Positions 10,638-21,554 of a stretch of DNA of 64,000 bases are shown here, piece after piece; position 1 is the stretch's first letter; each line of letters opens with the position of its first letter. The stretch covers positions 124,001-188,000 of the forward strand of contig JNEN01000841.1 of NCBI GenBank assembly GCA_000697355.1, read 5' to 3'. Under the pieces are notes generated by a model that was not told where the DNA came from, made no database searches, and saw nothing but the letters and a program-made list of their open reading frames with translations. The DNA comes from Syncephalastrum monosporum B8922 (Eukaryota > Mucoromycota > Mucoromycetes > Mucorales > Syncephalastraceae). A program made the translations under genes and the position numbers.

Positions 10638-12647
10638 TTATTGTGCCTTGCCAAGCACGGTCTTGGCGAGTGTCTGGACGTTCGTGGACCATTTATCCAT
10701 GGTCTCGTACTTCATTGCGTCTGTGGACCGCTGCTCGAGTTCGAGTCGTCCGTTCACCTGGTCGATCCGGCCAGAGATCTTGTCGTCCAGGATAAGCACC
10801 ACAAGCAGTTCTTCCACTTCCTCCACTGTGATATTGAGTTGCTATAAAGGAATCCTGTTGAGGACCGATTCATCCGGCTTTTTTTTTATCTGCTGTTACC
10901 TTTGCGATGAAGGAAAGCTTTATTCGCGTGTACGGCTTGATCAGCTTCACCAGGACTTGTGCACGAATACTCCGGAGAACATCGTCAATATAGGCTTGAA
11001 TAAAGGTGTCGCCCATGATGGCTTTGTTGTTCTCTGGTAGACCGCCATACGCATGAGTGCTGGATTCTTTCTCACATAGCGACTTTGCTTACCACGCAAG
11101 ATTCGCTCGAATTCGCGGATTTCCCTCTTTTGATAGGCGCTCACAAGATCCGTCATGGCCGCAATCTCCTTGTCATTTTTGTATCTGTAGACGGAACAAA
11201 TAATTGAGAGACCTTTTCAAGGTAAAAATGTTCATGCCTTACGGTTTTGTTTCTTGTGAGTCGAATGGGTTGATTTGTGATTCCGTCAGCATGTTGGCAA
11301 GCACAAGATATCTGGAAATCGCTCATGAGACTGAGTCCAAGGCCAATGCGATCTGACTTACTTGAGCACTTGGATACGCTGCGGGCTACCAGCTTCATCG
11401 TAGTTTTTAAAAGACTCAAAGAAGTCGGTTTGCGCCATCTCCCATTGTTCTACGAGACGGTGTAAGCGATACGGTGTATATACAGGCCCTTTGAAGACAT
11501 ACTCTCGCGCATATGCATCTTGCCACCGCACTCACGAATGACGCCCATAATTCGTGGGTGCGGAATGGCGGATTTGACGTTCAAACATTGCTGATACAGA
11601 TCCTACAGGAAGATAGAAAAATAGATTAGCATAGGGATTGGATCTCGCGAGGTCGCTCATTCTCGCGCAGTCACGCGTTCGTTCACCTTCAGCTTCTTGT
11701 TGTTCTTCGTCTCGGTATACATTTGGATCTCCAAGGCAAGAACCTCGAGGAGGTGTGTGCCTTTGCGCTGATAGTCAGTGCCATCGTCGCGTTCGCAAGT
11801 CGCTTTCAATTCATGCAAAATCTGTGGGAATGGAGGTCATAAGTCGTGGAGATGCAAGGACAAAGGCCCGGTCACACTGTACCTTGCCCAGACGGCCATA
11901 CTCCTTCTTGTCAAGGTAGAGTTTGGCTAGCTTCAGGTTGGTCTTGACCCACAAGCGCTCGTTCTTGGTATCAGCAAGCGTGTCAAGCGTCGTTTTATAA
12001 AATTGTTCGACAAAAGCCATGTCGTCTGTGGTGGATACGTAATCGAGGATGTTGTTGATGCTTTTCTCGCTATAGTTGCGTGTCACGGCCGACTTGGTAT
12101 ATAAAAGGAGCTGCTGGTAGTATTTCAGCGTCTACGGCCAAAAGGGTTAAAAATGGGTACAAGTAGATCGTGGAGATAAACGACATACATCGTGGTTTTT
12201 ATGCAGTTGGAAGGACACCTTGGCCATCTGCTTAAGCGACTTGAAACCCCTATACCCAGGTATCCCCAATATACGCAAATAGATACGGGGAAAAAGTCAA
12301 TGCCAAGGAGAGGGATACGCGTCCTGACTTACCAGTCGCCTTTTTCCTCTTCGGCGTCGACCACCGCTTGAAACTCGGTGATAGCACCCTCGGGGTCGTC
12401 TTCTTTGCGAGCTGCATAGGACGGGTCAATATGAAAGGAAGAGCACAAGAGGCATTGGATGCACCTTTAGCATTGTAATACTTGTTCTCGAGATCCGCGT
12501 CGGGTTCCTCGTCGTCGTCGTCCTCATAGTCAAAGTCGTAATCCTGCGCGTGTAGAGCGAGTGAGTGAATACCCTGCGGACACCAGCCCAGTCGAAAGAA
12601 GGAAGAACCTGGTCATCGTCTTCGAGCATAAAATCGTCGTCGCTCAT
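10638..12647 (-). CDS. CSN2: COP9 signalosome complex subunit 2 (CSN2/TRIP15, PCI domain)
   Basis: A subunit of the COP9 signalosome, the cullin deneddylase that controls SCF ubiquitin ligases in nucleus and cytosol. Twelve exons (12647-12609, 12543-12465, 12411-12333, 12249-12189, 12131-11883, 11821-11687, 11602-11503, 11449-11362, 11311-11243, 11184-11093, 11033-10900, 10841-10638) yield 442 residues, essentially the length of animal CSN2. Diagnostic blocks include the acidic start [20 protein letters not shown], then [58 protein letters not shown] and, in the C-terminal PCI domain, [18 protein letters not shown] and [17 protein letters not shown]. It shares a divergent promoter with Raptor. 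Confidence 0.95.
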
Positions 12648-12870
12648 GGTGTCAATGGTTTATTTCTACGGGAAGAAAGAAAGAAAGGAAGAAAGCGTGC
12701 GTGTAAAGAGTTGCGGAATGAAACTGGATGTGATTATCTCAACTGAACTGGCATACAACCGCCTTTTTTCCCTTATTCTATTCTTCTTTCCACGCGCAAG
12801 CAACCTCTTTTTCTTAACAGTAAGTCTGTAGGCGACAAAACACTGCCATTGACGCCTTTTACAGTACACC
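12648..12870. promoter_or_regulatory. Bidirectional promoter between CSN2 and Raptor
   Basis: Only 223 bp separate the two divergent start codons, so 5' leaders and promoters of both genes must lie here. The region has purine-rich (GAAAGAAAG) and C/T-rich (CTTTTTTCCC) blocks. No clear TATA box is visible. Confidence 0.6.
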
Positions 12871-15800
12871 ATGCCTAGCGCAACGGTGCTGCCGCCCCCA
12901 GCGGCGGATGTAAACAATGAGGACGCTAGAAGCACATGCAGTACACTTGTCAATGGCGAGCCACGCAACGACAATGACAACACAAACGACAATCAAACCA
13001 ATCGCCAGCAAGACGATAGATACTCGGACGCTCCTGTCGTCCGCCACGGCTTCGACAATGACCAATACGAAGATGACGTTGTGCGCTTCCTGCACTTTTC
13101 CGAAAAGCGTCATGACAACAACGCAAAGCCGACACCTGCAGCTCAAAGCAGCCTCATAGACTGGGTAACCTTTTATCTCTTGTTATTACTATCAACATCA
13201 ACCACAGTACTAATATATCATAACGCCTCGTATGCTGACACATATCCGTTAATGTAATATACAGCGACTGCGTGAAAGAATCAAAACCGTATCTGGTAAA
13301 AAAAAAAAAAAAAAAAAGAAAAAAGAAAAAAAAACTGCGACACTTGCTTCCCCTTTACCTGAAACTGACAACGCAATGCAATGCTTCTCTAGGTCTTTTG
13401 GTTGTCTGTCTTAATATCGGCACAGATCCACCAGACGTCGTCAAAACGAACCCGTGCGCTAAACTGGAATGTTGGATCGACCCTTTTGTTCTCGTCCCTC
13501 AAAAATCGCTGGACGCTATCGGCAAACACCTTCACAACCAGTACGAGAATATCAATGGACGCACACGCTTCAAAATCACCCTCGATCCTTCCGTTGAAGA
13601 GACAAAAAAGCTTTGCTGTCAGATGCGTCGCAATGCCAAAGAGGAGCGCATCTTGTTCCATTACAACGGCCACGGTGTGCCCAAACCGACCGCGAGTGGC
13701 GAGATCTGGGTCTTCAACCGAAACTACACCCAATATATACCGGTCTCTTTGTTTGACCTCCAGACCTGGCTCGGCTCGCCTGTCATTTACGTCTGGGACT
13801 GCTCCACTGCAGGCAACATTGTCAACGCTTTCAACCGCTTCGCCGAACAACGCGACAATGAAGCGGCGCGCCTCGCCCAGCAGCATCAGAATCCGCTGCC
13901 CATCTCGGCCTGGCGCGACTCGATCCAGTTGGCCGCGTGCAGCCCCACCGAGACCCTGCCCATGAACCCAGATCTCCCTGCCGACGTTTTTACAGCCTGT
14001 CTCACAACCCCGATCGAGATGTCCCTCCGCTGGGTCGTCATGCGCAACCCGCTCCTGACGACGAATATCACGATGGACATGGTCCTCAAGTTGCCCGGAC
14101 GCGCTGCCGAGCGACGCACGCCACTCGGCGAACTCAACTGGATCTTCACGGCTGTTACGGACACGATTGCCTGGTGTGTCCTTCAAGATCAGCCTGAGCT
14201 GTTTAAGCGCCTCTTTCGTCAGGATCTGATGGTCGCTTCCATGTTCCGCAACTATTTACTCGCAGAGCGCATCATGCGATCCTACCAGTGCACGCCCATG
14301 TCGACGCCAAAGCTTCCTGAAACGCACGACCATCCCATGTGGCAAGCTTGGGACCTTGCTGTCGATATGTGTCTCTTCCAACTCCCACAGCTCCTCGCTG
14401 CCGAGGCCGGTGGCCCGCCGTACCACTACCAGTCGAGCACCTTTTTCGCCGAGCAGCTCACTGCGTTCGAGGTTTGGCTCGCCGAAGGCGCGGTGAACAA
14501 CCCCAAGATACCCGAGCAGCTTCCGATCGTGTTGCAGGTGCTTCTCAGCCAAGTCCACCGCCTGCGTGCACTCATTCTGCTCAGCCGATTCCTCGATCTG
14601 GGTCCCTGGGCAGTGAACGCAGCCTTGTCTGTCGGCATCTTCCCGTACGTACTCAAGCTGCTCCAGAGTCCGGCCGCCGAGCTCAAGCCTGTGCTCGTCT
14701 TCATTTGGGCTCGCATCCTCGCCGTCGACCGTTCCTGCCAGAACGATCTCCTCAAAGACCACGGCTACGCCTACTTTATCAATATTTTGACGCCCAACAA
14801 CGCTATGCTCAGCATACCCCACGTGTCCGAGCATCGCGCCATGAGCGCATTTATCCTCTCCGTCTTTTGCACCAACTTTAGATTGGGACAGCAGGCCTGT
14901 CTTCGAGCTAACGTCATCGCGGCGTGCCTCGCCCACGTCAAGGATCCCGACCCGCTCTTGCGTCAGTTTGTCTGTCTCTGTCTGGGCCAGGTCTGGATGA
15001 ACAACAGCGAGGCCAAATCGGCCGCCATCGCCGAGAATGGTCACGAGAAGCTGTGTGCCATGCTAACAGACAGCGTGCCGGACGTGCGCGCCTCGGCCAT
15101 GTACGCACTCGGTACCTTCTTGGCCGATTCAAACAATACGGAACAAATCGTGAATATCGAGCACAATGTGGCCATATCAGCGCTGGTCGCCATGTCCGAT
15201 GGCTCACCCATTGTGCGGTGCGAGTTCGTGATTGCCCTTTCACACCTCGTCCATCAGGCCGGCCCGGCCAAGTTCCTCGTCGCTGCGAATCAGACTGTGG
15301 AGGAGGATCAACCGCAGCGTACAGTCCCCTCTGCTTCGTCTTTGGCCGCACAAGCCTTGAGCGATGACCGATCAGGCAAGCTCGGGCAGCGTAACCATCG
15401 GCCGGCCGACTGGCGCGTGCCCGCCGAGGGAAGCAGTGGTCACTTTGCGTCCACGAGCTACGATTCAGTCTACGCCGTCATCTGGAAAGCCCTCCTCTAC
15501 CTCTCTGTGGACCCCCATCCAGATGTCGCCAAGGCGGCGTGCGCTGTCGTCGATCACATCAGTTCCATGCTGCTCAACACACCCGCTGTGGGCGACCACG
15601 TCACGTCCATGATCCGCGACTACATTCAGCGACCCCCCTCTGACCGCCGTGGCTCGTCCATGGGCCGCTCTCAATCGTACCAGACCCAAGACGACCGACC
15701 TGCATCCTTCACCGGCCCGCCTGGCTACCGCCGACCAGCCAAATTGACGCGCTCCGTTTCATTTGCATCCACACTTCGTACCATCTACAACTTTGGCAAC

Positions 15801-17441
15801 GCATCTCTTACATCCACGCATGATCATCCCAACACCCGCCAACAACTAGACCACAACCGCGTCAACAGCCCTACCTCTGTCCTGACCTCCTCAGTCGCCC
15901 AGCGCAGCAATGCCCTGTCGCGCAACAACACGCCTGTGGGCTCGCCCCGCAGCTACGATCCATCCTCAGCGCAGCCAAAAGACAGCGTACTCCCGCTTGT
16001 GTCCGAGTTTTATGACTGGAGCTGCGAATATTTCACTGAGCCGCAGATGCGTGCGGCCGAGGCTGAGGAGCCAGGGAGTGTCATGTACACGCAGCGCCGC
16101 TGGCGTCGCGCGCGCAATGAGCAGATCTTGCACGAATCACATATTACCAAGGCGGCAGGCAGTACACAAGGCTGGGACGAACAGGTGATCTCGATCTACA
16201 ATGAGACGGAAGCAACCAAGCTCCTGTTTCATCAGTATGAAAACCACCTCGTCGCAGCTGACGCACACAACTATCTTGTCGTGTGGGACTGGAAGAATGG
16301 CACGCCGCTCAGTGTCATTGAGAACAACAACCCACCGCATAGCCGCATCACAGATCTCAAATTCATCAACGAGGACGATGTTGCGCTCTTGCTCACGGCA
16401 TCAGGTACAGTCGACATCCGAATGCCTGTGTATGGGAGGGTGTGCCGATACTAATTCTGGAGCCTAGATGATGGTGTCGTGAAGTTATACAAGAACTATG
16501 ATGGTGCAGATCAAGAAGACGCGGTGCTCGTGAGCGCTTGGCGTGCACTCAAGGACATGGAAAAGAGCAACATGCGCCAGAGTGGGCTCGTCTGCGACTG
16601 GCATCAGGGCCGGGGAATGCTGTTCACCGGCGGCGATGCTCGGGTTATCAAAGTGTGGGATGCGCATCAAGAGATGCCTGTTCAGGTAATAAAAAATAAT
16701 CAAGTAAAACCACCTTACGGAGCGCATTGGTAACCCATTCCCCCTGTAGGATATCGCGACCCAGTCAACCGCATGCGTCACGAGCCTTACCAGCGATCAG
16801 GCGAGCGGCAACATCCTCGTTGCCGGCTTTGGCGATGGCTTAATAGGTGTTTACGACCGACGACAAAAGGGTTCCTCAGCGTGAGTCAATGGAAAAGAAA
16901 ACAAGACCTGTCATACTCACACTCAACCTAAACCAGGGTGGTGCAACGTTGGGACGAACACAAGGCGTGGGTGACCGGTGTGCATTTGCAACGAGATGGC
17001 ACGCGTGAATTAGTTTCAGGTAGCTTTGGGGGCGATATCAAGATATGGGATATCCGCGAGACGAGCTCGCTTCGCACGATTGAGGCACATACCCACGCAG
17101 ATATGACTGCGATCGCCGTACATGACCACGCTCCCGTAGTGGCTAGGTATTGCAAAAGACGCTCCAATCCGGGATCGAACACTTACGGGTGCAACTCTTT
17201 TGTTTTTCTTTTCTGTAGTGCTGGTGACGATCATGTTGTGAAGCTGTGGAATATCAACGGCAAGCAGCTCTCGACTATTCGGCCCGCCACCGGCTTTTTG
17301 GGCCAAAAGAACGCCTTTACACGCGCGCTGACGTTCCACCCTAATCTGATGGTGATGGCCGCAAGCGACGACGATGGCTACATCAATGTTCGGAGAGCGA
17401 ACACCACGGGCTCAATGGCGCTAGGTGGCGAACGCTCATGA
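12871..17441 (+). CDS. Raptor/KOG1/Mip1, scaffold subunit of TORC1
   Basis: Raptor recruits substrates to TOR kinase in TORC1, at the vacuole/lysosome surface. Seven exons (12871-13164, 13265-13295, 13393-16404, 16468-16685, 16750-16880, 16937-17146, 17219-17441) encode 1372 residues. The caspase-like RNC domain starts about residue 109 (LNIGTDPPD, HYNGHGVPKPTASGEIWVFN, VIYVWDCSTAGNI). HEAT-type helical repeats follow (about 300-660), then a Ser-rich linker (about 780-900) and a C-terminal seven-blade WD40 propeller (about 990-1372; repeats ending VWD, VKLY, IKIWD, VKLWN). Order and length match the family. Exon 2 is only 31 nt and the next intron begins with a long A tract directly after the donor. 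The first Met is at 12871, and the leader N-terminal to RFLHFSEKRH is poorly conserved. Confidence 0.95.
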
Positions 17442-18206
17442 CGCGAGTGATCATCACACGCAGAAGAGCAGCGATATCACAACAAATAATAATATGATTA
17501 TATCTTGCCTAGTCATTGCATAACATAACGAACATGCTTTTCCTGAAAGAAAAAGGGGGAAGGCGAAGGCATTTTGACTTCACTGTAATATCAGATAACA
17601 CTACGTGAATATATACACGTCCCTTTCTTTATTCATTTGATATATTCAATATTTTTTATTTCGATGAAGGTTGATCACTGATTTTATGTTTCAGGCGCGC
17701 ACATCCCAATTGTTCGACATCTCGTGTAACGTTTCCGTACTTTTTGCGGGTGTAAGTCGGGCCGCACAGAAAGCTGAAGGTGATTCAGCACGTAAATGGC
17801 GACATGAGTGCCACGCTACCTGCCTATGATTATGAACCCCTGTTTGACAAGCACAGGATGTCCCTCGTTTCCTTTCTCCGACACTGCTTTAACATACAAA
17901 AAGGTTATTTGGATATATAAATAAAGTACACAGTAAGACATATCTGATAGCGCTATCCCCTTATCCTTCCATCCTTCTATCCTTTTCGTATCTACTCTGC
18001 CTGCTTTTCTTACTGCCATCCCCTTTCCACTCTAGTTACCCTGCGCAGTTTATCTAGAATCTCTCGTACGTTCCCTATATATATATATATATATACAACC
18101 GGCCCGTCCTCCTTTCTAAATTACGGTCGGCGCTCATACTTGGGACACTTACACAGCGAAGAACTTGCAATCGGTCTTATCTTGCTTCTATCAAGGCTCT
18201 TTCGAT
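17442..18206. other. Intergenic region, promoter of the SIS-CBS gene
   Basis: About 760 bp between the Raptor stop and the next start. The distal half is the Raptor 3' end. The proximal half has C/T-rich patches and a (TA)n tract at 18075-18095, about 110 bp before the ATG, which could act as a TATA element. No coding signal is seen. Confidence 0.5.
18075..18095. repeat. (TA)n tract upstream of the SIS-CBS gene
   Basis: About ten TA units ending some 110 bp before the start codon; it may double as a TATA element. Confidence 0.75.
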
Positions 18207-19340
18207 ATGAAACTACCAAACAGTATCCTCCAGGACACCTGCGTCTTGTTACGGAGTGAAGCAGACGCCATTTCAGCCTGTGCGTCGCGACTCGAGAGCA
18301 ATGACAAGTCGGCCGAAGGATACAAAACTGCGATCCAGCTCATGTTTGAGGCAACCGCAGCAGGTGGCAAAGTCGTTGTGACAGGTGTGGGCAAAAGTGG
18401 CAAGATCGGTGAGAAACTCGTGGCCACATTCCTTTCCACCGGCACCTCCGCCGCATTTATGCATCCGGTCGAGGCCCTCCATGGCGATCTCGGCTTGGTC
18501 GATACCAAAGACGTTGTTCTGGCCTTGTCGTACTCGGGCAACACGGAAGAGGTCATTCGCTTGATTCCGAGCCTTGAGCGACGGGGTGTGCCTCTTATCG
18601 GTCTCGGTGGCAATGGCAAGTCTCGCTTAGCACAGCGATCGGCGGCATGGATCGACGGTCACGTTGATGGCGAGATTGGCGGCGATCTGCCTGCACCGAC
18701 GTCCTCTACAACAGTCGCTCTTGCCCTCGGTGATACAATTGCAATCACCCTCGCCAACGCACGCAAATTCGCTGCGCATGACTTTGCTATGAACCACCCG
18801 GGCGGGAGTCTCGGACGACGACTGCTGCTGCGCGTCAACGAATGCTGTGTAACCGACATCGCACAGTGTCCCCTGGATGCCAGCCTTGACCGCGTCCTAA
18901 TGGCCATGACACGCTATCCGCGTTGTGGCGGTGTCATAGTAACGACCATGACAACTTCGCTTGCCCGTCAAGTCAACACTGCCGATAGCGACGACGATGT
19001 TTCTTCTGATGGAGGTGCCGCTCTTCCCTCTCCACCCGCGTCTCTCAACGAAGACGACGAAAACGACGACGAGCGCCATCTATCTGCCATGCCTGTGGGC
19101 GTCATTACGCACGACACCATCCATGCCCTCCTCAAGGATGGGAAGCACAAAGGCAACCTTTTTGATCTCACTGCCCTCCATATCATGTCCCCCAACCCGC
19201 CTTCCTGTCTTGCCACCGACCTCGCGCTGGACGCGTTGCAGGTTATGAAAGACGCTGGCGTACCCCTTCTTCCTGTCATGGACAAGAAGAAACAGTGGCA
19301 TGGCGTCGTCAATCTCAAGGATTTGCAGGAACTCTTCTAA
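18207..19340 (+). CDS. SIS-CBS sugar-phosphate isomerase (KpsF/GutQ/KdsD type, arabinose-5-phosphate isomerase-like)
   Basis: The likely reaction is interconversion of ribulose-5-phosphate and D-arabinose-5-phosphate; the physiological substrate in a fungus is uncertain. The gene is a single exon of 377 residues. The SIS domain (about 30-190) contains VTGVGKSGKIGEKLVATF, HPVEALHGDLG, LALSYSGNTEEV and the family hallmark HPGGSLGRRLL. Two CBS domains follow. A Ser/Asp/Glu-rich insert (about 255-290) interrupts the first, unlike compact bacterial relatives. An in-frame TTG lies 14 codons upstream, but ATG at 18207 is the first Met. The lack of introns among intron-rich neighbours is notable. It converges on a sugar transporter. 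Fold assignment is firm; substrate is inference. Confidence 0.88.
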   Translation: MKLPNSILQDTCVLLRSEADAISACASRLESNDKSAEGYKTAIQLMFEATAAGGKVVVTGVGKSGKIGEKLVATFLSTGTSAAFMHPVEALHGDLGLVDTKDVVLALSYSGNTEEVIRLIPSLERRGVPLIGLGGNGKSRLAQRSAAWIDGHVDGEIGGDLPAPTSSTTVALALGDTIAITLANARKFAAHDFAMNHPGGSLGRRLLLRVNECCVTDIAQCPLDASLDRVLMAMTRYPRCGGVIVTTMTTSLARQVNTADSDDDVSSDGGAALPSPPASLNEDDENDDERHLSAMPVGVITHDTIHALLKDGKHKGNLFDLTALHIMSPNPPSCLATDLALDALQVMKDAGVPLLPVMDKKKQWHGVVNLKDLQELF

Positions 19341-19775
19341 ATACCATATCGCATCTTCCCATGGCTGTATCTACCCCTCCCCATCCGGTTCACCGTTCTC
19401 TTTCTCTGTTTATTTCTGTATCGCTCCCTCTTTTTCCGTTCTGCCCCCTCCCATGATTACCCTTCACCATTTCTGAACTTCCATTTGCTCTGTAAACATA
19501 TATCTCTCGATGCATAAAGTGTATTGCTATTATCTAGACGTAATGTTGTCGTTCGATTGTGCTTATCAAACGTCGCTTAACATTGTCCATCGCGAGCGCA
19601 GATCATTTGCTCCACGCATTCACCATTATCCAAGTTGAGCCGAACAAGGCTTTCGAGGTTGTAAGATAGATAATATTTACACAGGGTATTTACAAATACA
19701 AGATGTCGCAGACGTTTAGAAAAAGGAGAAAAAGAGTACAAATAAAGTATAAGCGGACAGGAAGGGGGAGTAAGT
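19341..19775. other. Convergent 3' intergenic region
   Basis: The region separates the stop codons of the SIS-CBS gene (plus) and the sugar transporter (minus). It is C/T-rich near the first gene and A+T-rich near the second, as expected for two 3' UTRs. No other feature is seen. Confidence 0.55.
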
Positions 19776-21474
19776 TTAGGCGGAGGACTTGTGGACACCA
19801 GGCACAGCGCTGGATCTGCCCTCGGAGACGACACGAGCCATGAGCTCGGCATCCTTGACCGCGGTCTTGCCACCAAAGATCTCGTCCATCTCTTCAAGGG
19901 AACGACCCTTGGTCTCGGGAAGCAAGAAGAGAACAAAGAAGAAGGAGATGAAGCAGAAGACGCCAAAGAAGACGTAGGTACCGTAACCGATGCTCGCCAG
20001 CATGGGAGAGGTGATCAGACCGATAATGAAGTTGCACATCCAGTTGGCAGAGGTACCGATCGACATGGCCTTGGCACGAACACGCAGAGGGAAGATCTCC
20101 GAGTTGTACACCCAGCCAATGGGACCCCAGGAGTAGGCGAAGTTGGCAATGAAGATATAGACAAAGACAACAGCAACCCAGCCTTCCTTGGTGTGGTTGG
20201 GCCAGTCATCCGAGAACATACCGACGATAACGGCAATGATGATCATGCAGACAGTCATGAAAGCGGAGGCGCACATCAGCATGGGCTTACGGCCGAAGTA
20301 GTCGAGGAAAAGGACAGTGGGAATGGTCATGACGAAGTTGATGATACCAACGACACCGGTGGCAAGAAGCGAGACAGAGTCACCAGTGAGACCGACGGAC
20401 TGGAAGATCTTGGGAGCGTAGTAGATAAGGGCGTTGACACCGACGAACTGCTGGAAGAACATGACAGCGCAGGCCAAGAAAAGACGCCAGATCATATCCT
20501 TCTTGAAGAGCTCAAGGTAGCTGAGCACGGTGATCTTCATGCGACCCTTGGAGCCTTGCTCGAGCAGGTGAGGGTAGGTCTGTTCTTCGACGCGGCGGTC
20601 AAACTCGACGGTCACCTTAATCTCGCGCCACTCGTCGGCAATCAGGGGGTGGTCGATGGGGAGACGGCGCAGTCTGGAAAGGACCTGCATGGCCTCCTCC
20701 TCGCGGCCGACGCTCATGAGCCAACGGGGCGAGAAGGGGAAGAAAAGGATACCGATACCAAGGATGAGACCAAAGGCAAGCTGGATACAGAGGGGAATAC
20801 GCCATTGGCCCTCGTTGGAAAGATGCTGAGTGCCGTAATCGATCCAGAAGGAGATAAGGATACCAAAGGTGACAGCCTGCTGCTGGAGCGAGACAAGCGA
20901 ACCACGGATCTCGGGCGGGGCAATTTCAGACTGATAGAGAGGAGCCAGCATGGACATAGCACCGACGCCCATACCCGTGACGAAACGACCACCGAGAAGG
21001 TAACCAACGGTCTGTGCACCACCCTGGATGGACGAACCGAGCAGGAAAATGACCGAGAAGAGAACAAACGAGTATTTACGGGAGATACGATCAGCAAAGT
21101 AGCCGACAAACCAGCAGCCGGCCCAAGCACCCAGCTCCATGATGGAGACAACAAAACCGTTGGTGGTGGCATCCATAGGGAAACGAGCCGTGAAGGTCTA
21201 TCAAAGTGGGAAATGTTCGTGAGTATTTTTCCATATCCGGGTAATTATTTGTTGTGTACGATTATGTTACCTCCATTTCCTGCACACCGGAGATGACGCC
21301 CTGGTCGTAACCGAAGAGGACACCACCAATCGAAGCGAACAATGCGACGGCGAAGACGAAAGGGTTTTGGATGATACCCTTCAGACCGGAGGAGCCGCCA
21401 CGCTTCTCCTTGAGGGGAAGATCATCGAAAGCGTGGTCGGTTGCGTATTCCTGTTCGAATTTGTGGTCACTCAT
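19776..21474 (-). CDS. MFS sugar transporter (hexose/monosaccharide proton symporter family)
   Basis: Plasma-membrane uptake of a monosaccharide is the likely role. Two exons (21474-21271, 21197-19776) encode 541 residues with 12 predicted membrane helices. Family signatures are GGVLFGYDQGVISGVQEME in helix 1, GRFVTGMGVGAMSMLAPLYQSEIAP after helix 3, RG/GR-type loops (FLDYFGRKPML), SPRWLMSVGREEEA before the central loop, and PETKGRSLEEMDEIFG at the cytosolic C-terminal end. The specific sugar cannot be read from the sequence. Strong C-ending codon bias and a TATA box about 75 bp upstream suggest high expression. A 501-codon antisense open frame across it is a codon-bias shadow. Confidence 0.93.
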
Positions 21475-21545
21475 TGAAAGTGAAGTGGTAGAAAAGGTGT
21501 AGGACGGAATGTAACAGGCAGAAAGGAAAAAGGAGAAGAGGCGGG

Positions 21546-21554
21546 ATATTTATA
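21546..21554 (-). promoter_or_regulatory. TATA box of the sugar transporter gene
   Basis: The minus strand reads TATAAATAT about 75 bp upstream of the ATG at 21474. Position and sequence are both typical. Confidence 0.55.

Noticed and set aside
13389..15044. Long antisense frames across Raptor (265 and 262 codons)
   Set aside because: The sense frame is a fully conserved Raptor; the antisense products have no family features.
19791..21296. 501-codon open frame antisense to the sugar transporter
   Set aside because: It mirrors the C-ending codon bias of the transporter, is rich in D/E/G/H/T without domain structure, and reads through the transporter's intron. It is a shadow frame.
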